This document shows, piece by piece, positions 16,810-25,986 of a DNA stretch of 54,912 nt. The first letter of the stretch is position 1, and every line of letters starts with the position of its first letter. The stretch comes from CAZGMN01 sp964645765 (GTDB lineage Bacteria > Acidobacteriota > Aminicenantia > Aminicenantales > Aminicenantaceae). The DNA lies in the NCBI GenBank assembly GCA_964645765.1, contig CAZYBE010000019.1:1-54912 (forward strand), in the 5' to 3' direction. Made by a program: the position numbers and the translations under genes. A model generated the notes under the pieces. It had not been told where the DNA came from. It saw only the letters and a list, made by a program, of their open reading frames with translations, and ran no database searches.

Positions 16810-18590
16810 TGCACCTTGCCGCCATAGACTGGTTTTTCATTATCTGGTACATGCTTCTGTCCATTGGCATCGGCGTCTATTATGCCGGAAGAGCAGGAAA
16901 AAGCCTCACTGATTTCTTTATCAGCGGCAGAAACCTTCCCTGGTGGGTTCTTGGAACATCGATGGTTGCCACCACCTTCGCTGCTGACACTCCGCTGGCT
17001 GTCACCGGAATTGTCATCAAGGATGGAATTTCTGGAAACTGGTTCTGGTGGAATTTCCTTTTTGGCAGCACTCTGACGGTTTTCTTTTTTTCCCATCTCT
17101 GGAGACGGGCTGAGGTTATCACCGAGGTCGAACTCATAGACCTCCGCTATTCAGGCAGCTCGGCAAAATTTTTAAGGGGATTTAAAGCTCTCTACCTTGC
17201 CATACCTATCTCCTCCATCACCTTTGGCTGGGTCACTCTGGCCATGGTCCAAATTTTTAAGGTTATATTCGGCATGAGCCAAACGAACGCCCTGGCGATC
17301 TGCATAACGATCACGGTTTTCTATACAACTCTTTCCGGACTCTGGGGAGTGGTGGCCACAGATGTTTTTCAATTTGCGATGGCCATGCTCGGAGCAATCG
17401 TGCTCTCTGTTGTCTCGGTGGAGAAAGTCGGCGGCATAAGCTCTTTCTTGCACTCTATAAAGAGCCTCTCCTCTCAAACAGGAATAAACTACCTCTCCAC
17501 CCTCCCTTCCCTCAAAGAATCCCTCCCCCTTGCTTTTTTTGTTGCCCTGTTTATCCAATGGTGGGCTGTCTATTATCCTGGAGCAGAGCCAGGAGGCGGC
17601 GGCTGGGTGGCTCAGAGGATGCTTGCCGCCCGAAATCCAAAGCATTCGGTCACCGGGACACTCTGGTTCAACATCGCCCATTACGTGATTAGGCCCTGGC
17701 CGTGGATCATCACCGCGCTTTCAGCCATCATCCTCTTTCCCGAGCTTCTTTCATCTAAAACCGCCAATGTTGAATCCGCCTACCCGATGATGGTCAGGTT
17801 TCTTCCTTCGGGGATAAAGGGCCTGATGATTGCCTCCTTTCTGGCGGCCTATATGTCCACCATAGAATCCATCCTGAACCTCTCTGCTTCCTACTTGGTC
17901 AACGATTTTTATGCTCCTTTCATCAAAAAAAGGGCTCCGCAAAAACATTATGTGGCCGCTTCAAGGATATCGACCATCCTTGTCGCTCTTTGCGGCACTG
18001 CTTTCTCTTTAGTCCTTGGAAGCATCAAGACAGGATGGGGCCTGATCATGGAGCTTTCTGGAGGGATAGGCCTTGTCCTGATTCTCAGATGGTACTGGTG
18101 GCGGATCAATGCCTGGTCTGAAATCTCCGCTGTTCTCGCCTCGGCTTCCATGGCCATTTATTTAAAAATTTTCCCGAACTCTCCTCTTCCTTCCAGTTTC
18201 TCTTCTTTCTTTGAACGCCTCGGATTCAAAGTCAGCGCCTGGGGAATAAACATCATTCTCATCGTCTTCTTCACCACGATTGTCTGGGTCGCAGTCACTT
18301 TCCTTACTCCTCCTGACAAGCTTGAAAAACTTCGAGCCTTCTACGAAAAGGTAAAGCCGGGAGGCTTCTGGTCTCCGGTCTTAGCCGAAAAAGAAAGGGA
18401 GAACAAGCTTAGGTTTTATCCCTTTCTCGGCTGGTTTCTCTCCATCCTCCTCATCCTCTTCCTCCTCCAGGGAATAGGCAAACTCATCTTTTTGCGCTGG
18501 CAAGAAGGAATAATCTATCTGCTCGGCGGCAGCGTGGCTGGATTCTTTCTGGAAAAAATAATAAATAAAATCAACTGGGAGGTCAGATAA
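16806..18590 (+). CDS. Sodium:solute symporter (SSS family)
   Basis: The 594-residue inner-membrane transporter has about 13 hydrophobic segments. Typical SSS features appear near the start: YYAGRAGKSLTDFFISGRNLPWW and MVATTFAADTPLAVTGIV, which hold the first-helix sodium/substrate site region. WVAQRMLAARNPKHS and ASFLAAYMSTIESILNLSASY follow. Substrate is unknown. The partners (two exported paralogs, a PIG-L deacetylase and later a xylulokinase-like kinase) suggest a carbohydrate or amino-sugar-containing ligand. Two adjacent ATGs exist (16806, 16809). The first overlaps the small membrane gene. The next gene starts 2 bp after its stop. Confidence 0.9.
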   Translation: MMHLAAIDWFFIIWYMLLSIGIGVYYAGRAGKSLTDFFISGRNLPWWVLGTSMVATTFAADTPLAVTGIVIKDGISGNWFWWNFLFGSTLTVFFFSHLWRRAEVITEVELIDLRYSGSSAKFLRGFKALYLAIPISSITFGWVTLAMVQIFKVIFGMSQTNALAICITITVFYTTLSGLWGVVATDVFQFAMAMLGAIVLSVVSVEKVGGISSFLHSIKSLSSQTGINYLSTLPSLKESLPLAFFVALFIQWWAVYYPGAEPGGGGWVAQRMLAARNPKHSVTGTLWFNIAHYVIRPWPWIITALSAIILFPELLSSKTANVESAYPMMVRFLPSGIKGLMIASFLAAYMSTIESILNLSASYLVNDFYAPFIKKRAPQKHYVAASRISTILVALCGTAFSLVLGSIKTGWGLIMELSGGIGLVLILRWYWWRINAWSEISAVLASASMAIYLKIFPNSPLPSSFSSFFERLGFKVSAWGINIILIVFFTTIVWVAVTFLTPPDKLEKLRAFYEKVKPGGFWSPVLAEKERENKLRFYPFLGWFLSILLILFLLQGIGKLIFLRWQEGIIYLLGGSVAGFFLEKIINKINWEVR

Positions 18591-18592
18591 AA

Positions 18593-20323
18593 GTGAAAAA
18601 GATTTTTATAATTGTCATGCTTATTCTCTTTGTCATCCCGGGCCTGGCTCATGAGTTCGGCTACCCCCAGCAAGGGGAAGGCTGGTATTACGTGCTCGCC
18701 AGCTTTTCAAACAACGGGCGGCTTGAGAAAGGAAAATGGAATGTCGCCGAAGTCAGGGTGAACGGCGAAAGGGTGAGAGACTTCCTTGTTTTTCAGGCAA
18801 AAAAAGAAGTCTTCGATAAAAAAATTGACAGCCAATCTCCATTCGAGCTCAAAGTTCGCTTAAGCTGGGAAAGAGAGAAAGAATATGAAATAAAAGCCGA
18901 GCTCCAGAATGAAGAGACTGGAAAGTCAGCTTCTTTCCAGGAAAGAGTGAAATCTCCGGCGCAAAAGGGATACTGGGATTCCGGCTGGAAGAATTACCTC
19001 TCGCTTATTATCTCAGAGGAGAATGGATTCCAGAGGACGAATTATCCTGTTCAGGCCACAGTCGGAATCTTGAGCAAATACTTCAACTCTCCTGATGAGA
19101 TTAGGGTGGTGAAAGCAGAGATGAAGGGAAATGACATCTCCTACACAGAAATCTTCTATCAGGTCTATGACCTCATCCGCTGGGAAGACAAAAAGCTCCT
19201 CTCCACCGAAGAAAGGGATGAAAAAACAGGAAAGCTCATCACCCGCTACCATCCAACCACGACTTTAAGCATCGCCTTCCTGGCTAACCTCAAGCCTTAC
19301 GAGAAAGCAACTTACATTGTCTTTTACAACAACCCTGCGGCTAAGAAGGCTTCATTCAAGACTGACCTGCGAGTTAAAGGCAAAGGTCTGGCAAAGACCA
19401 TCGAGAACTCTTTCTATAAAGTTACGCTCCACCCAAAGAGCGGGATGATTTATGAAATCTATGAAAAAGAGACTGGAATAAAGCTCGAGCACAAGCTGGA
19501 AACAAACGGAGCTGTCCACTGGAATCCTGATGCTTATTCCCCTCCCCATGCCTGGTCTCACTGCTCGGACTGGGAGAATCCTGCTTTTTCGGAAGAGGCG
19601 GGGCCGGTTTTCTACCGCCTGACACGCTCTGCCCCTCTCCCCCACCTCAAGGATGTTGTGGCCAGCATAACCTATTATTTTTACAAAGACTCGCCTTTGA
19701 TCATCATCGAATCCATCATGGAGATAAAGAACGACTTTTTCCTCAAATCACTGAGGAGCGCAGAGGTTGTCTTCAACAAGAAGGTCTTTAATAAAGCAGC
19801 TTATAAAACCATGGAGGGAAAAGTCGAGGTCATTGATTTCGCTCATTCCAGGATGCATCCCAAGCACGTTATTACCCTCAGGCCTGAGACCCCCTGGATT
19901 TCCTTCTTCAGCCAGGAAAAAAACATCGCCTTTTCCAGCCTCTTCCTCGAGCTTTCAACCTCAAACCTCAACGGCGGCGAAGCATCTCTCCAGCAGCCTT
20001 ATATCTACATCCAGCATGGCCCCTGGTATTATCTTTCGAGAGCCTTTGTCTACTCCTTCGGCTCCAACAATCAGACACGGATGCTTCCTGTGAGAAAAGG
20101 GAGCATCTATTATGATAAAAATGCCTGGATGGTTTTTTCGCTCAAAAAGGGCGATTATGCTTCGAAAAACGACAGCTACTTTAATATGCTGAAATATCCT
20201 CTCTCGATTTTTGAGGAAATCGAGACCTATCCTGAAAGCCCTGAAGGATGGCTGGTGCCAATCCTCACCGAGCCTTTTGAAGAAGGAGTCAAGGAGGCCA
20301 TCGGAGGGAAAAAGAAAAAATGA
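18593..20323 (+). CDS. Secreted protein, paralog of 21690-23240; beta-supersandwich-like C-terminus
   Basis: The 576-residue product starts at GTG and has a signal peptide ending near residue 20 (IFIIVMLILFVIPGLAHE). The N-terminal 120 residues look like a beta-sandwich. From about 275, ENSFYKVTLHPKSGMIYEIY introduces a domain that resembles the mutarotase-like/GH38-C sandwich of carbohydrate-active enzymes (inference). It shares GAVHWNPD...W.H...W..P and the closing SIYYDKNAWMVFSLKKGDY with the 516-residue protein two genes on, so they are paralogs. A periplasmic role in binding or processing the symporter substrate is plausible. No catalytic motif was recognised. It shares ATGA with the next gene. 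Confidence 0.75.
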   Translation: MKKIFIIVMLILFVIPGLAHEFGYPQQGEGWYYVLASFSNNGRLEKGKWNVAEVRVNGERVRDFLVFQAKKEVFDKKIDSQSPFELKVRLSWEREKEYEIKAELQNEETGKSASFQERVKSPAQKGYWDSGWKNYLSLIISEENGFQRTNYPVQATVGILSKYFNSPDEIRVVKAEMKGNDISYTEIFYQVYDLIRWEDKKLLSTEERDEKTGKLITRYHPTTTLSIAFLANLKPYEKATYIVFYNNPAAKKASFKTDLRVKGKGLAKTIENSFYKVTLHPKSGMIYEIYEKETGIKLEHKLETNGAVHWNPDAYSPPHAWSHCSDWENPAFSEEAGPVFYRLTRSAPLPHLKDVVASITYYFYKDSPLIIIESIMEIKNDFFLKSLRSAEVVFNKKVFNKAAYKTMEGKVEVIDFAHSRMHPKHVITLRPETPWISFFSQEKNIAFSSLFLELSTSNLNGGEASLQQPYIYIQHGPWYYLSRAFVYSFGSNNQTRMLPVRKGSIYYDKNAWMVFSLKKGDYASKNDSYFNMLKYPLSIFEEIETYPESPEGWLVPILTEPFEEGVKEAIGGKKKK

Positions 20324-21693
20324 AGCTCAAGGTCATAGAGGAAATCATAGAAAAAGCGAATCCTGAGGTTGAAAGGGGGCTCGAGGTCTCGAAAAAAGAA
20401 TACAGAGAAAGATGGCAGAAGGTTCAGATAGCGATGAAGGAAAAGGGCTATGACCTTGCCTATGCCTGCGGAAGCGAGCTCGACCGCTCTGACATTGCTT
20501 GGCTGGCAGGCGTCTTTGACCCCATCATCGAGAGGTATGGAATTCTGATACCAGCCAGGGGCATTCCTGTTGTTGTTGCCGGGTCAGAGGGAGGCCATGT
20601 CATCGAAGACTGCCTCAAAGCCTCAGGAGCTCGAATGGCTCTTCTCAGGGAATATCAGATCTCTGATGAAGACTACAGGTTTGCCAGATTTGAAAGGCTC
20701 GAGGATGTCGTCTCCAGGATAGTTCTTCATAAGCCGGGAAAATCGACCAAGATTGCGATTTTCTCAAGCTCCCAGTTCATTCCTTACGACCACATCAACC
20801 TGTTTCAAGGAAAATTTGGCGCAGAAAACACGATTTACGACGTTAATCTGCTGCGGAGGATAAAATACGAGAAATCACTGACAGAGCTGAGAATCATCGG
20901 CATGGCCAATCGCATCGCTGATGCTTCGTTTCTGGGCATGCTCGCTGTGCTTGAGCCGGGCATAAGAGAGCTTGATGCGGCTGCGGTCGGAGATTACATC
21001 ATGAGAAGGCTCGGGGCAAGGCGCGCAGGTTTTCCGACCATCGTCTCTTCCGGCACGAGAGGAAGGACTGTGCTCGGGCCTGCGACCAACCGGGTTATTA
21101 GAAAAGGAGAGTTTGTCTCTTTGGGAATAAGCCCGACCTTCAACGGCTATCATGGAATTATGAGGAGGACAGTTAAAGTTGGCATGGAACTGGCCGCTGA
21201 TGAACAGGCGTTCATGGCAGGTTTGGAAGGGCTCTATCATGAGGTGATAAAAGCTTTTCGAGAAGCCTCTGAGAAAAACCTACCCTCGAATTTCATCGAC
21301 AAGAGAGGTAAGGAATACATCGAGAGGACAAAGCTAAAGACAAGGCTGGGAAGGCTGCTCCATCCAAGAGAGCCCTATACTTTCATCCACAACACCGGCT
21401 GCTCCGAGTGCCAGGAAGGCTATGGAGCTGTCACTCCCTACAGCGATGAACTCCTCGCAAACCAGGCAGCGCTGATGGTCGATTGCGCCTTCGTGGGATT
21501 CGATGAAAAGGGAAACTTTGTCTTTCCAGTAGAGTACGCGGTGATCGAGGATTGCTTCTGGAAAAAAGGAAAAAGAATAGGCGCCTTCAACCGCCTGCCC
21601 TTGAACGTCCAGGAATTTGTGGGAAAGGAGATATCCTCGATGCCAGAGAGCAAAGTCAACCCTTACCATAGAGACGTGGAGGAGGAAAAATGA
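20320..21693 (+). CDS. M24 (pita-bread) family protein with degenerate metal site
   Basis: This 457-residue cytoplasmic protein has an N-terminal creatinase-like domain (about 1-180) and a C-terminal pita-bread domain (RRIKYEKSLTELRIIGMANRIAD...). In metallopeptidases two Asp ligands lie in patterns like D.G....GY.SD.TRT. Here the corresponding region reads VSLGISPTFNGYHGIMRRTV, lacking both. The His region is FIHNTGCSECQEG. It is therefore probably not a classical Xaa-Pro dipeptidase and may act in the metal-independent manner of creatinase, or be a binding protein. It lies between two secreted paralogs, with ATGA overlaps on both sides, so dosage is tightly linked. Confidence 0.75.
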   Translation: MKLKVIEEIIEKANPEVERGLEVSKKEYRERWQKVQIAMKEKGYDLAYACGSELDRSDIAWLAGVFDPIIERYGILIPARGIPVVVAGSEGGHVIEDCLKASGARMALLREYQISDEDYRFARFERLEDVVSRIVLHKPGKSTKIAIFSSSQFIPYDHINLFQGKFGAENTIYDVNLLRRIKYEKSLTELRIIGMANRIADASFLGMLAVLEPGIRELDAAAVGDYIMRRLGARRAGFPTIVSSGTRGRTVLGPATNRVIRKGEFVSLGISPTFNGYHGIMRRTVKVGMELAADEQAFMAGLEGLYHEVIKAFREASEKNLPSNFIDKRGKEYIERTKLKTRLGRLLHPREPYTFIHNTGCSECQEGYGAVTPYSDELLANQAALMVDCAFVGFDEKGNFVFPVEYAVIEDCFWKKGKRIGAFNRLPLNVQEFVGKEISSMPESKVNPYHRDVEEEK

Positions 21694-23240
21694 AAAAGAC
21701 AATCTTTCTTGCGCTTCTGCTTCTGCTCGCAGGATGGCTCAAGGGAAACAGCGTCGAATTCCAATCCCCGAGCTTCGAAAAACCATGCTTTAGGATTATC
21801 TTTCAGTATGAGGTCAAAAACGAGAATATTCTCCTTAAACAAATCGAGCTCAACGGAAAAAAGTTCGAAAGCTTTTTTGTCTTCAAACAAGGAAAGGGAG
21901 TTGATTCATCGAAAGCCCTTGAGAAAGGAATCTACGACATCCATCTCGACTACGCCTGGGCTAACAGAGCCCTTTATACAATAAATTTTCTCTATCAGCA
22001 GGGAAGCTCCCTGAAAATCAGAAAAATCGAGATAAAAGGAATATCTCCAGAAAAAGGAGGAATTCGGGCAGGCGAGGAAGGCTTCTGCAGAGTCTTTGTG
22101 GCAGAAGAGAGCGCCGGGTTGGAGAGGAAAAGCGAAATCTCATACCTGACCCTTGCGGCTGCGAAGAAAGAGCTTGAGAACGAAAGCCTTATCATTCTCG
22201 ACGGAAGCACTTTGATTGATTATCAAATTCTGGAGGTCAAAGAATCGACTCCTGATGAGAAGGCCGCAAAAGACCATCCTCCCACCCTGACCTATAAAAT
22301 CGCCATGCCTCTCGACATAGGGCCTTATGAGAAGAAGCTCATCCTTGTTCTCAAAGGCAAGGCAGAGTCTGCCGGGGAAGAAGGCTTCGAGATAAGCGGC
22401 GAAGGAGTGGGAAAAGCCGTCAAGAGCAAAAGAATCTCTCTTGAACTTCATCCTGAAAGCGGACAGGTCAACATCATCGAATACCTCAAAGAGGGAATAA
22501 AGCTAAGCAACGAAGCAGGAGTCATCCACTGGAACCCGGATGTCTTCATTCCGGGGATTGCCTGGGACCATTCTTTCAACTGGAATCCTCCTCCTCATTT
22601 TGAGGAAAACATCGGAAAATTCCTCTACATCAATTCGAGGAAGGGGCCGATGCAATCTATCAAGGACGTCACTCTCGAAGTCAAGTATTTGCTCGAAGCC
22701 AATTCACCCTATTTTATCTCGGAAACAAAGATGACCGTGCATAAAGGCCTTGGAGTCATCGCCGTCAGGAACGATGAGATGGTCCTTGACAAGAAGCTTT
22801 TTGACTTTCTGGCCTACAAGAACAAAAAGAACGAAGCTATCCAGATGCCTCTCAAGGAGAAGCCTCTTTGCCCTGACGGACTTGTTCATGTTGCGCCGGA
22901 GGATGCGGACTGGGTCGGCCTTCTGAACACAGAGCAAAAATATGGCTTTTTCAGCTTGAGGATTAAGTCTGCGAACAGCAACCTTAGCTCCTCAGGAGAC
23001 TGGCTGAACAAGCCTGGGACTTATTTTTATGCACCGTCAGACGGAAAATATGTCTACTGGGTCAGGCCTCTTCTCTACACCTGGTCTGAATACCCGACAA
23101 GAAACCTCCTGACTTTTGTTCCAGAAGGAAGCTTCTTCTATGAAAAAAACGCCTATATCCTGCTCAGCTTAACAAAGGATTTTCCAAATATACTGGACAA
23201 TTTTCTCAAAAAGCTCAAAAACCCGGTAAGGATTTACTGA
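21690..23240 (+). CDS. Secreted protein, second paralog
   Basis: The 516-residue protein has a signal peptide (FLALLLLLAGWLKGNS). Like the 576-residue paralog it has an N-terminal sandwich (DIHLDYAWANRALYTI) and a C-terminal domain with ISLELHPESGQVNIIEYLKE, VIHWNPDVFIPGIAWDHSFNW and the ending SFFYEKNAYILLSLTKDF. Conserved His/Trp/Asn clusters could form a carbohydrate site, but no catalytic pair is evident. No named family recognised. It shares ATGA with the M24 gene and TGATG with the PIG-L gene. Confidence 0.72.
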   Translation: MKKTIFLALLLLLAGWLKGNSVEFQSPSFEKPCFRIIFQYEVKNENILLKQIELNGKKFESFFVFKQGKGVDSSKALEKGIYDIHLDYAWANRALYTINFLYQQGSSLKIRKIEIKGISPEKGGIRAGEEGFCRVFVAEESAGLERKSEISYLTLAAAKKELENESLIILDGSTLIDYQILEVKESTPDEKAAKDHPPTLTYKIAMPLDIGPYEKKLILVLKGKAESAGEEGFEISGEGVGKAVKSKRISLELHPESGQVNIIEYLKEGIKLSNEAGVIHWNPDVFIPGIAWDHSFNWNPPPHFEENIGKFLYINSRKGPMQSIKDVTLEVKYLLEANSPYFISETKMTVHKGLGVIAVRNDEMVLDKKLFDFLAYKNKKNEAIQMPLKEKPLCPDGLVHVAPEDADWVGLLNTEQKYGFFSLRIKSANSNLSSSGDWLNKPGTYFYAPSDGKYVYWVRPLLYTWSEYPTRNLLTFVPEGSFFYEKNAYILLSLTKDFPNILDNFLKKLKNPVRIY

Positions 23241-24070
23241 TGGAGTTTATCGATTTCCGAAGTCTTCAAAGAAGCGAAAGCTTTGACCTCATCTTCCCTG
23301 GCTGGAAAAAGGGGGAGACCGTGGCTTTTCTCTCTCCCCATGACGACGATGTCCTGCTCGGCGCAGGCTATCTTTTGTTGGCCACGATCGAAAACAAAGG
23401 CAATCCTCTGCTCCTCATCTTCTGCAGCGGAGATGCCGGCTATTCTTCTGTTCAGGAAAAGGAGAGCATCACTCAAAAAAGGAAGGATGAAGCTTTTCAA
23501 GCATACGGAATGCTCGGCTTACAAAAGAAAAACGTCTTTTGCTTTGACATTTCAGACTTCTGCCTGATGCCCCATGTCACCAGAAAATTTCCAGCTAGCC
23601 GTGGAATTTTTGATGAGCAGGTCAGGCTCTTCAGAAAAGAGAAAGTGTCGAGAGTTGTTTTCTCGAGCGGGTATTTCGAGCACTGGGACCATACGGCTGT
23701 TTTCTTGATGGGAATCTATACTTCGCCTCAGGCCGGAGACCCGGTTCTGGCCGATATCGGCTCCCCTTTTAGGGCAAAATCTTACTATGTTTATTCTGTC
23801 TGGGCTCGTTTCGAGCCTCTGAAATCTGAATCAGATAAAATAACGGCAGAGAAAGGGATTCTGGCCGACGAGGAGGTTGAAAAGAAGATCAGAGAGTCTA
23901 TAAAGCGCTTCAGCTCACAGCAAAAAATATTTAAAAGCATCATCGCTCACAGAGAGAAAAGGAGATTGGGCAAATCTTACCTTGAGCTCTACAAGGAAGT
24001 TGAGGTCAGAGCCCAGACTGATTTTAAGCCATATTTCAATCTGCTCAAAAAATGCAAAAAAATAAAATAG
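23240..24070 (+). CDS. PIG-L family deacetylase
   Basis: The 276-residue protein fits the zinc-dependent LmbE/PIG-L N-acetylglucosaminyl deacetylase family. The metal motif is FLSPHDDDVLLGAG (H34 and D36/D37), a variant of PHPDDE, and FEHWDHTAV supplies the later His ligand. It has no signal peptide and so should act in the cytoplasm on an imported N-acetylated sugar or conjugate. It is the last gene of the six-gene coupled operon beginning at 16645, overlapping the secreted paralog by one base. The final Asp/Glu of PHPDDE is replaced by Val-adjacent DDD, so catalytic competence should be checked. Confidence 0.82.
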   Translation: MEFIDFRSLQRSESFDLIFPGWKKGETVAFLSPHDDDVLLGAGYLLLATIENKGNPLLLIFCSGDAGYSSVQEKESITQKRKDEAFQAYGMLGLQKKNVFCFDISDFCLMPHVTRKFPASRGIFDEQVRLFRKEKVSRVVFSSGYFEHWDHTAVFLMGIYTSPQAGDPVLADIGSPFRAKSYYVYSVWARFEPLKSESDKITAEKGILADEEVEKKIRESIKRFSSQQKIFKSIIAHREKRRLGKSYLELYKEVEVRAQTDFKPYFNLLKKCKKIK

Positions 24071-24079
24071 AAAAATAAG

Positions 24080-24239
24080 TTGAAGAACCAGGCTGGGTGA
24101 TTGAGAAAACCGTGTGGAAGGCTGAGCGGGCACGGTTCCTTGCCTGAAAGGCAAGGAGAGCGAAGCCTGAAACCGAGCAGGCTTTGCCTCGCTGGGGCAA
24201 AGCCTGCGTGTTTTCGAAACACCCAGCCTGGTCCTTCAA
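24080..24239 (+). repeat. Structured palindromic element, family A, copy 2
   Basis: The 160-bp element has 20-bp terminal inverted repeats with one mismatch (TTGAAGAACCAGGCTGGGTG at 24080-24099 and its near-complement at 24220-24239). Inside are AACCGTG/CACGGTT, a hairpin CCTTGCC/GGCAAGG (24138-24156) and a perfect 12-bp hairpin GCAGGCTTTGCC/GGCAAAGCCTGC (24177-24207). The overall fold would be a multi-branched RNA or a folding-back DNA element. It lies between the PIG-L gene and the kinase gene. No transposase is present. Confidence 0.82.
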
Positions 24240-24266
24240 CAAGATAATGCTTCTGTAGGAGAAAAA

Positions 24267-25778
24267 ATGTACGCGATTGGCGTCGATTCAGGAACGCAGG
24301 GGACAAAAGTCTTGGTCACGGATCTTGAGGGAAATATTCTGGGAAGAGGGTTCGCTGGCCATAGCCTCATCCGCGGCCTCCAGCCTGGAGAGAGCGAGCA
24401 GGACCCAAAGCTCTGGATGGAGGCTTTTGAGAAGGCTCTCTGGGAAGCGTTAAAAACCGGAAAGGTCGAGCCTTCAAAGATAGTTTGTCTGGGTGTTTCA
24501 GGCCAGCAGCACGGGTTTGTCCCTTTGAATGAGAAAGGCGAGCCGATAAGGCCGGCCAAGCTCTGGAATGACACTTCCACTGTGAAAGAAACAGAAATTA
24601 TCGTCAAGAAGCTTGGCGGCACAAAGTCTTTTATCCGCAAGCTCGGAATCAACCTTGCTGTCGGATACACAGCGTCTAAAATTCTCTGGCTGAAGAGAAA
24701 AGAGCCAAAAAATTATCGCCTGCTCTCGACCGTCCTTCTTCCCCATAACTACATTAACTTCTGCCTGACAGGAAAAAGACACATGGAGTACGGCGATGCA
24801 TCAGGAACAGGACTGATGGAGATAAGAAAGAGACATTGGCACAAAAAAGCTGTAGAAGCGATTGGCGTTGAGCTTGAAGAGAAACTTCCTCCTCTCTCCC
24901 ATCCAGCCGAGCCAGTTGGATATGTTAAAGAAGAAATCGCCAAGCGCCTGGGAATGGGAAAGGTTTTGGTGGCGAGCGGAGGCGGCGACAACATGATGGC
25001 CGCCATCGGCACCGGGAATATCGAGCCCGGTGTCTGCACCTTAAGCCTCGGAACCTCAGGAACAATCTACTCCTATTTTTCCAGACCGTTCATCGACCCT
25101 CAAGGAGAGATCGCTGCCTTCTGCGACAGCACAGGAGGCTGGCTGCCGCTTCTGTGCACGATGAACGTCACCAACACCAGCGAGTATTTTAAGGCGCTCT
25201 TCAATATCTCTAACGAAGAGCTGGAAAGGCAGGCATCGTCTGCTCCCTGCGGCGTTGAGGGACTCATTTTCCTTCCCTTTATCGATGGTGAGAGAGTCCC
25301 TGTGCTTCCTTTCTCCAGCGGGGTCTTTTTCGGCCTGAACAGGAAGAATTTCAACCCGGCTTTCATGGCCAGGTCGATCATGGAAGGCACAATCCTCAAC
25401 CTCGGCTATGGATTCTCGAGGATGAAAAAGCTGGGCCTCAAGCCCTCTGAAATCAGGGCCACAGGAGGAGGCTCGAGGAGCAGGCTCTGGCTCCAGATTG
25501 CAGCAGACATATTCAAGACTCCTGTCGTCATTTTAAAGGAGCAGGAGGCTGCCGCATTCGGAGCAGCGATTCAATCCATCTGGAACTATTTTCTGGCCAA
25601 GGGAGAAAAAGTCAAGATAGAAGAGATTTGTAGAAAAATGGTGAAGCGGGGAGAATGGAGAATTGAGCCTGAAGCCAGAAACTTTGCTCTTTATGACGCG
25701 CTCCAGGAAAGGTTCAACTCCCTCTGGCAAACTCTAAGCAAAGAGTTTAAAGAGCACAGGAAATATTTGAGTCAATAA
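24267..25778 (+). CDS. xylB: FGGY-family carbohydrate kinase (xylulokinase-like)
   Basis: The 503-residue kinase starts AIGVDSGTQGTKVLV, the first phosphate-binding loop of FGGY kinases, followed by SGQQHGFVPL, typical of xylulokinase. The second half has LSLGTSGTIYSYF and ATGGGSRSRLWLQIAADIF, the adenosine-binding motifs. It would phosphorylate a ketopentose or related sugar in the cytoplasm. It follows the symporter operon after a 196-bp gap occupied by element A, so it may metabolise the imported sugar, but it may be separately transcribed. Shine-Dalgarno AGGAG precedes ATG. Substrate within FGGY cannot be told by eye. Confidence 0.9.
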   Translation: MYAIGVDSGTQGTKVLVTDLEGNILGRGFAGHSLIRGLQPGESEQDPKLWMEAFEKALWEALKTGKVEPSKIVCLGVSGQQHGFVPLNEKGEPIRPAKLWNDTSTVKETEIIVKKLGGTKSFIRKLGINLAVGYTASKILWLKRKEPKNYRLLSTVLLPHNYINFCLTGKRHMEYGDASGTGLMEIRKRHWHKKAVEAIGVELEEKLPPLSHPAEPVGYVKEEIAKRLGMGKVLVASGGGDNMMAAIGTGNIEPGVCTLSLGTSGTIYSYFSRPFIDPQGEIAAFCDSTGGWLPLLCTMNVTNTSEYFKALFNISNEELERQASSAPCGVEGLIFLPFIDGERVPVLPFSSGVFFGLNRKNFNPAFMARSIMEGTILNLGYGFSRMKKLGLKPSEIRATGGGSRSRLWLQIAADIFKTPVVILKEQEAAAFGAAIQSIWNYFLAKGEKVKIEEICRKMVKRGEWRIEPEARNFALYDALQERFNSLWQTLSKEFKEHRKYLSQ

Positions 25779-25986
25779 ATAAAAAAGCCCATAAAATATC
25801 ATCAAAAGTCATTGCGAACCTAGATTGGTCTCATTTAAAGAAGCCGCGTTGACCTGGGCTGATGTCTCTCAAAGGATTGATAAAGCTTATCTGTCTAAAA
25901 TTTGAATGCGCTTATGCTGGCTTAAAAAGTATTGTCCGCAACAAAAACAATAAAAATGAAGTTTTTATCAACATAAGGAGGCAGCT

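Noticed and set aside
24080..24239. Family A element as a group II intron remnant or reverse-transcriptase-associated RNA
   Set aside because: The GCCGTG...CATGGTTC stretch recalls an intron segment, but the unit is only about 150 bp with its own terminal stem, there is no domain V, and no reverse transcriptase is present.
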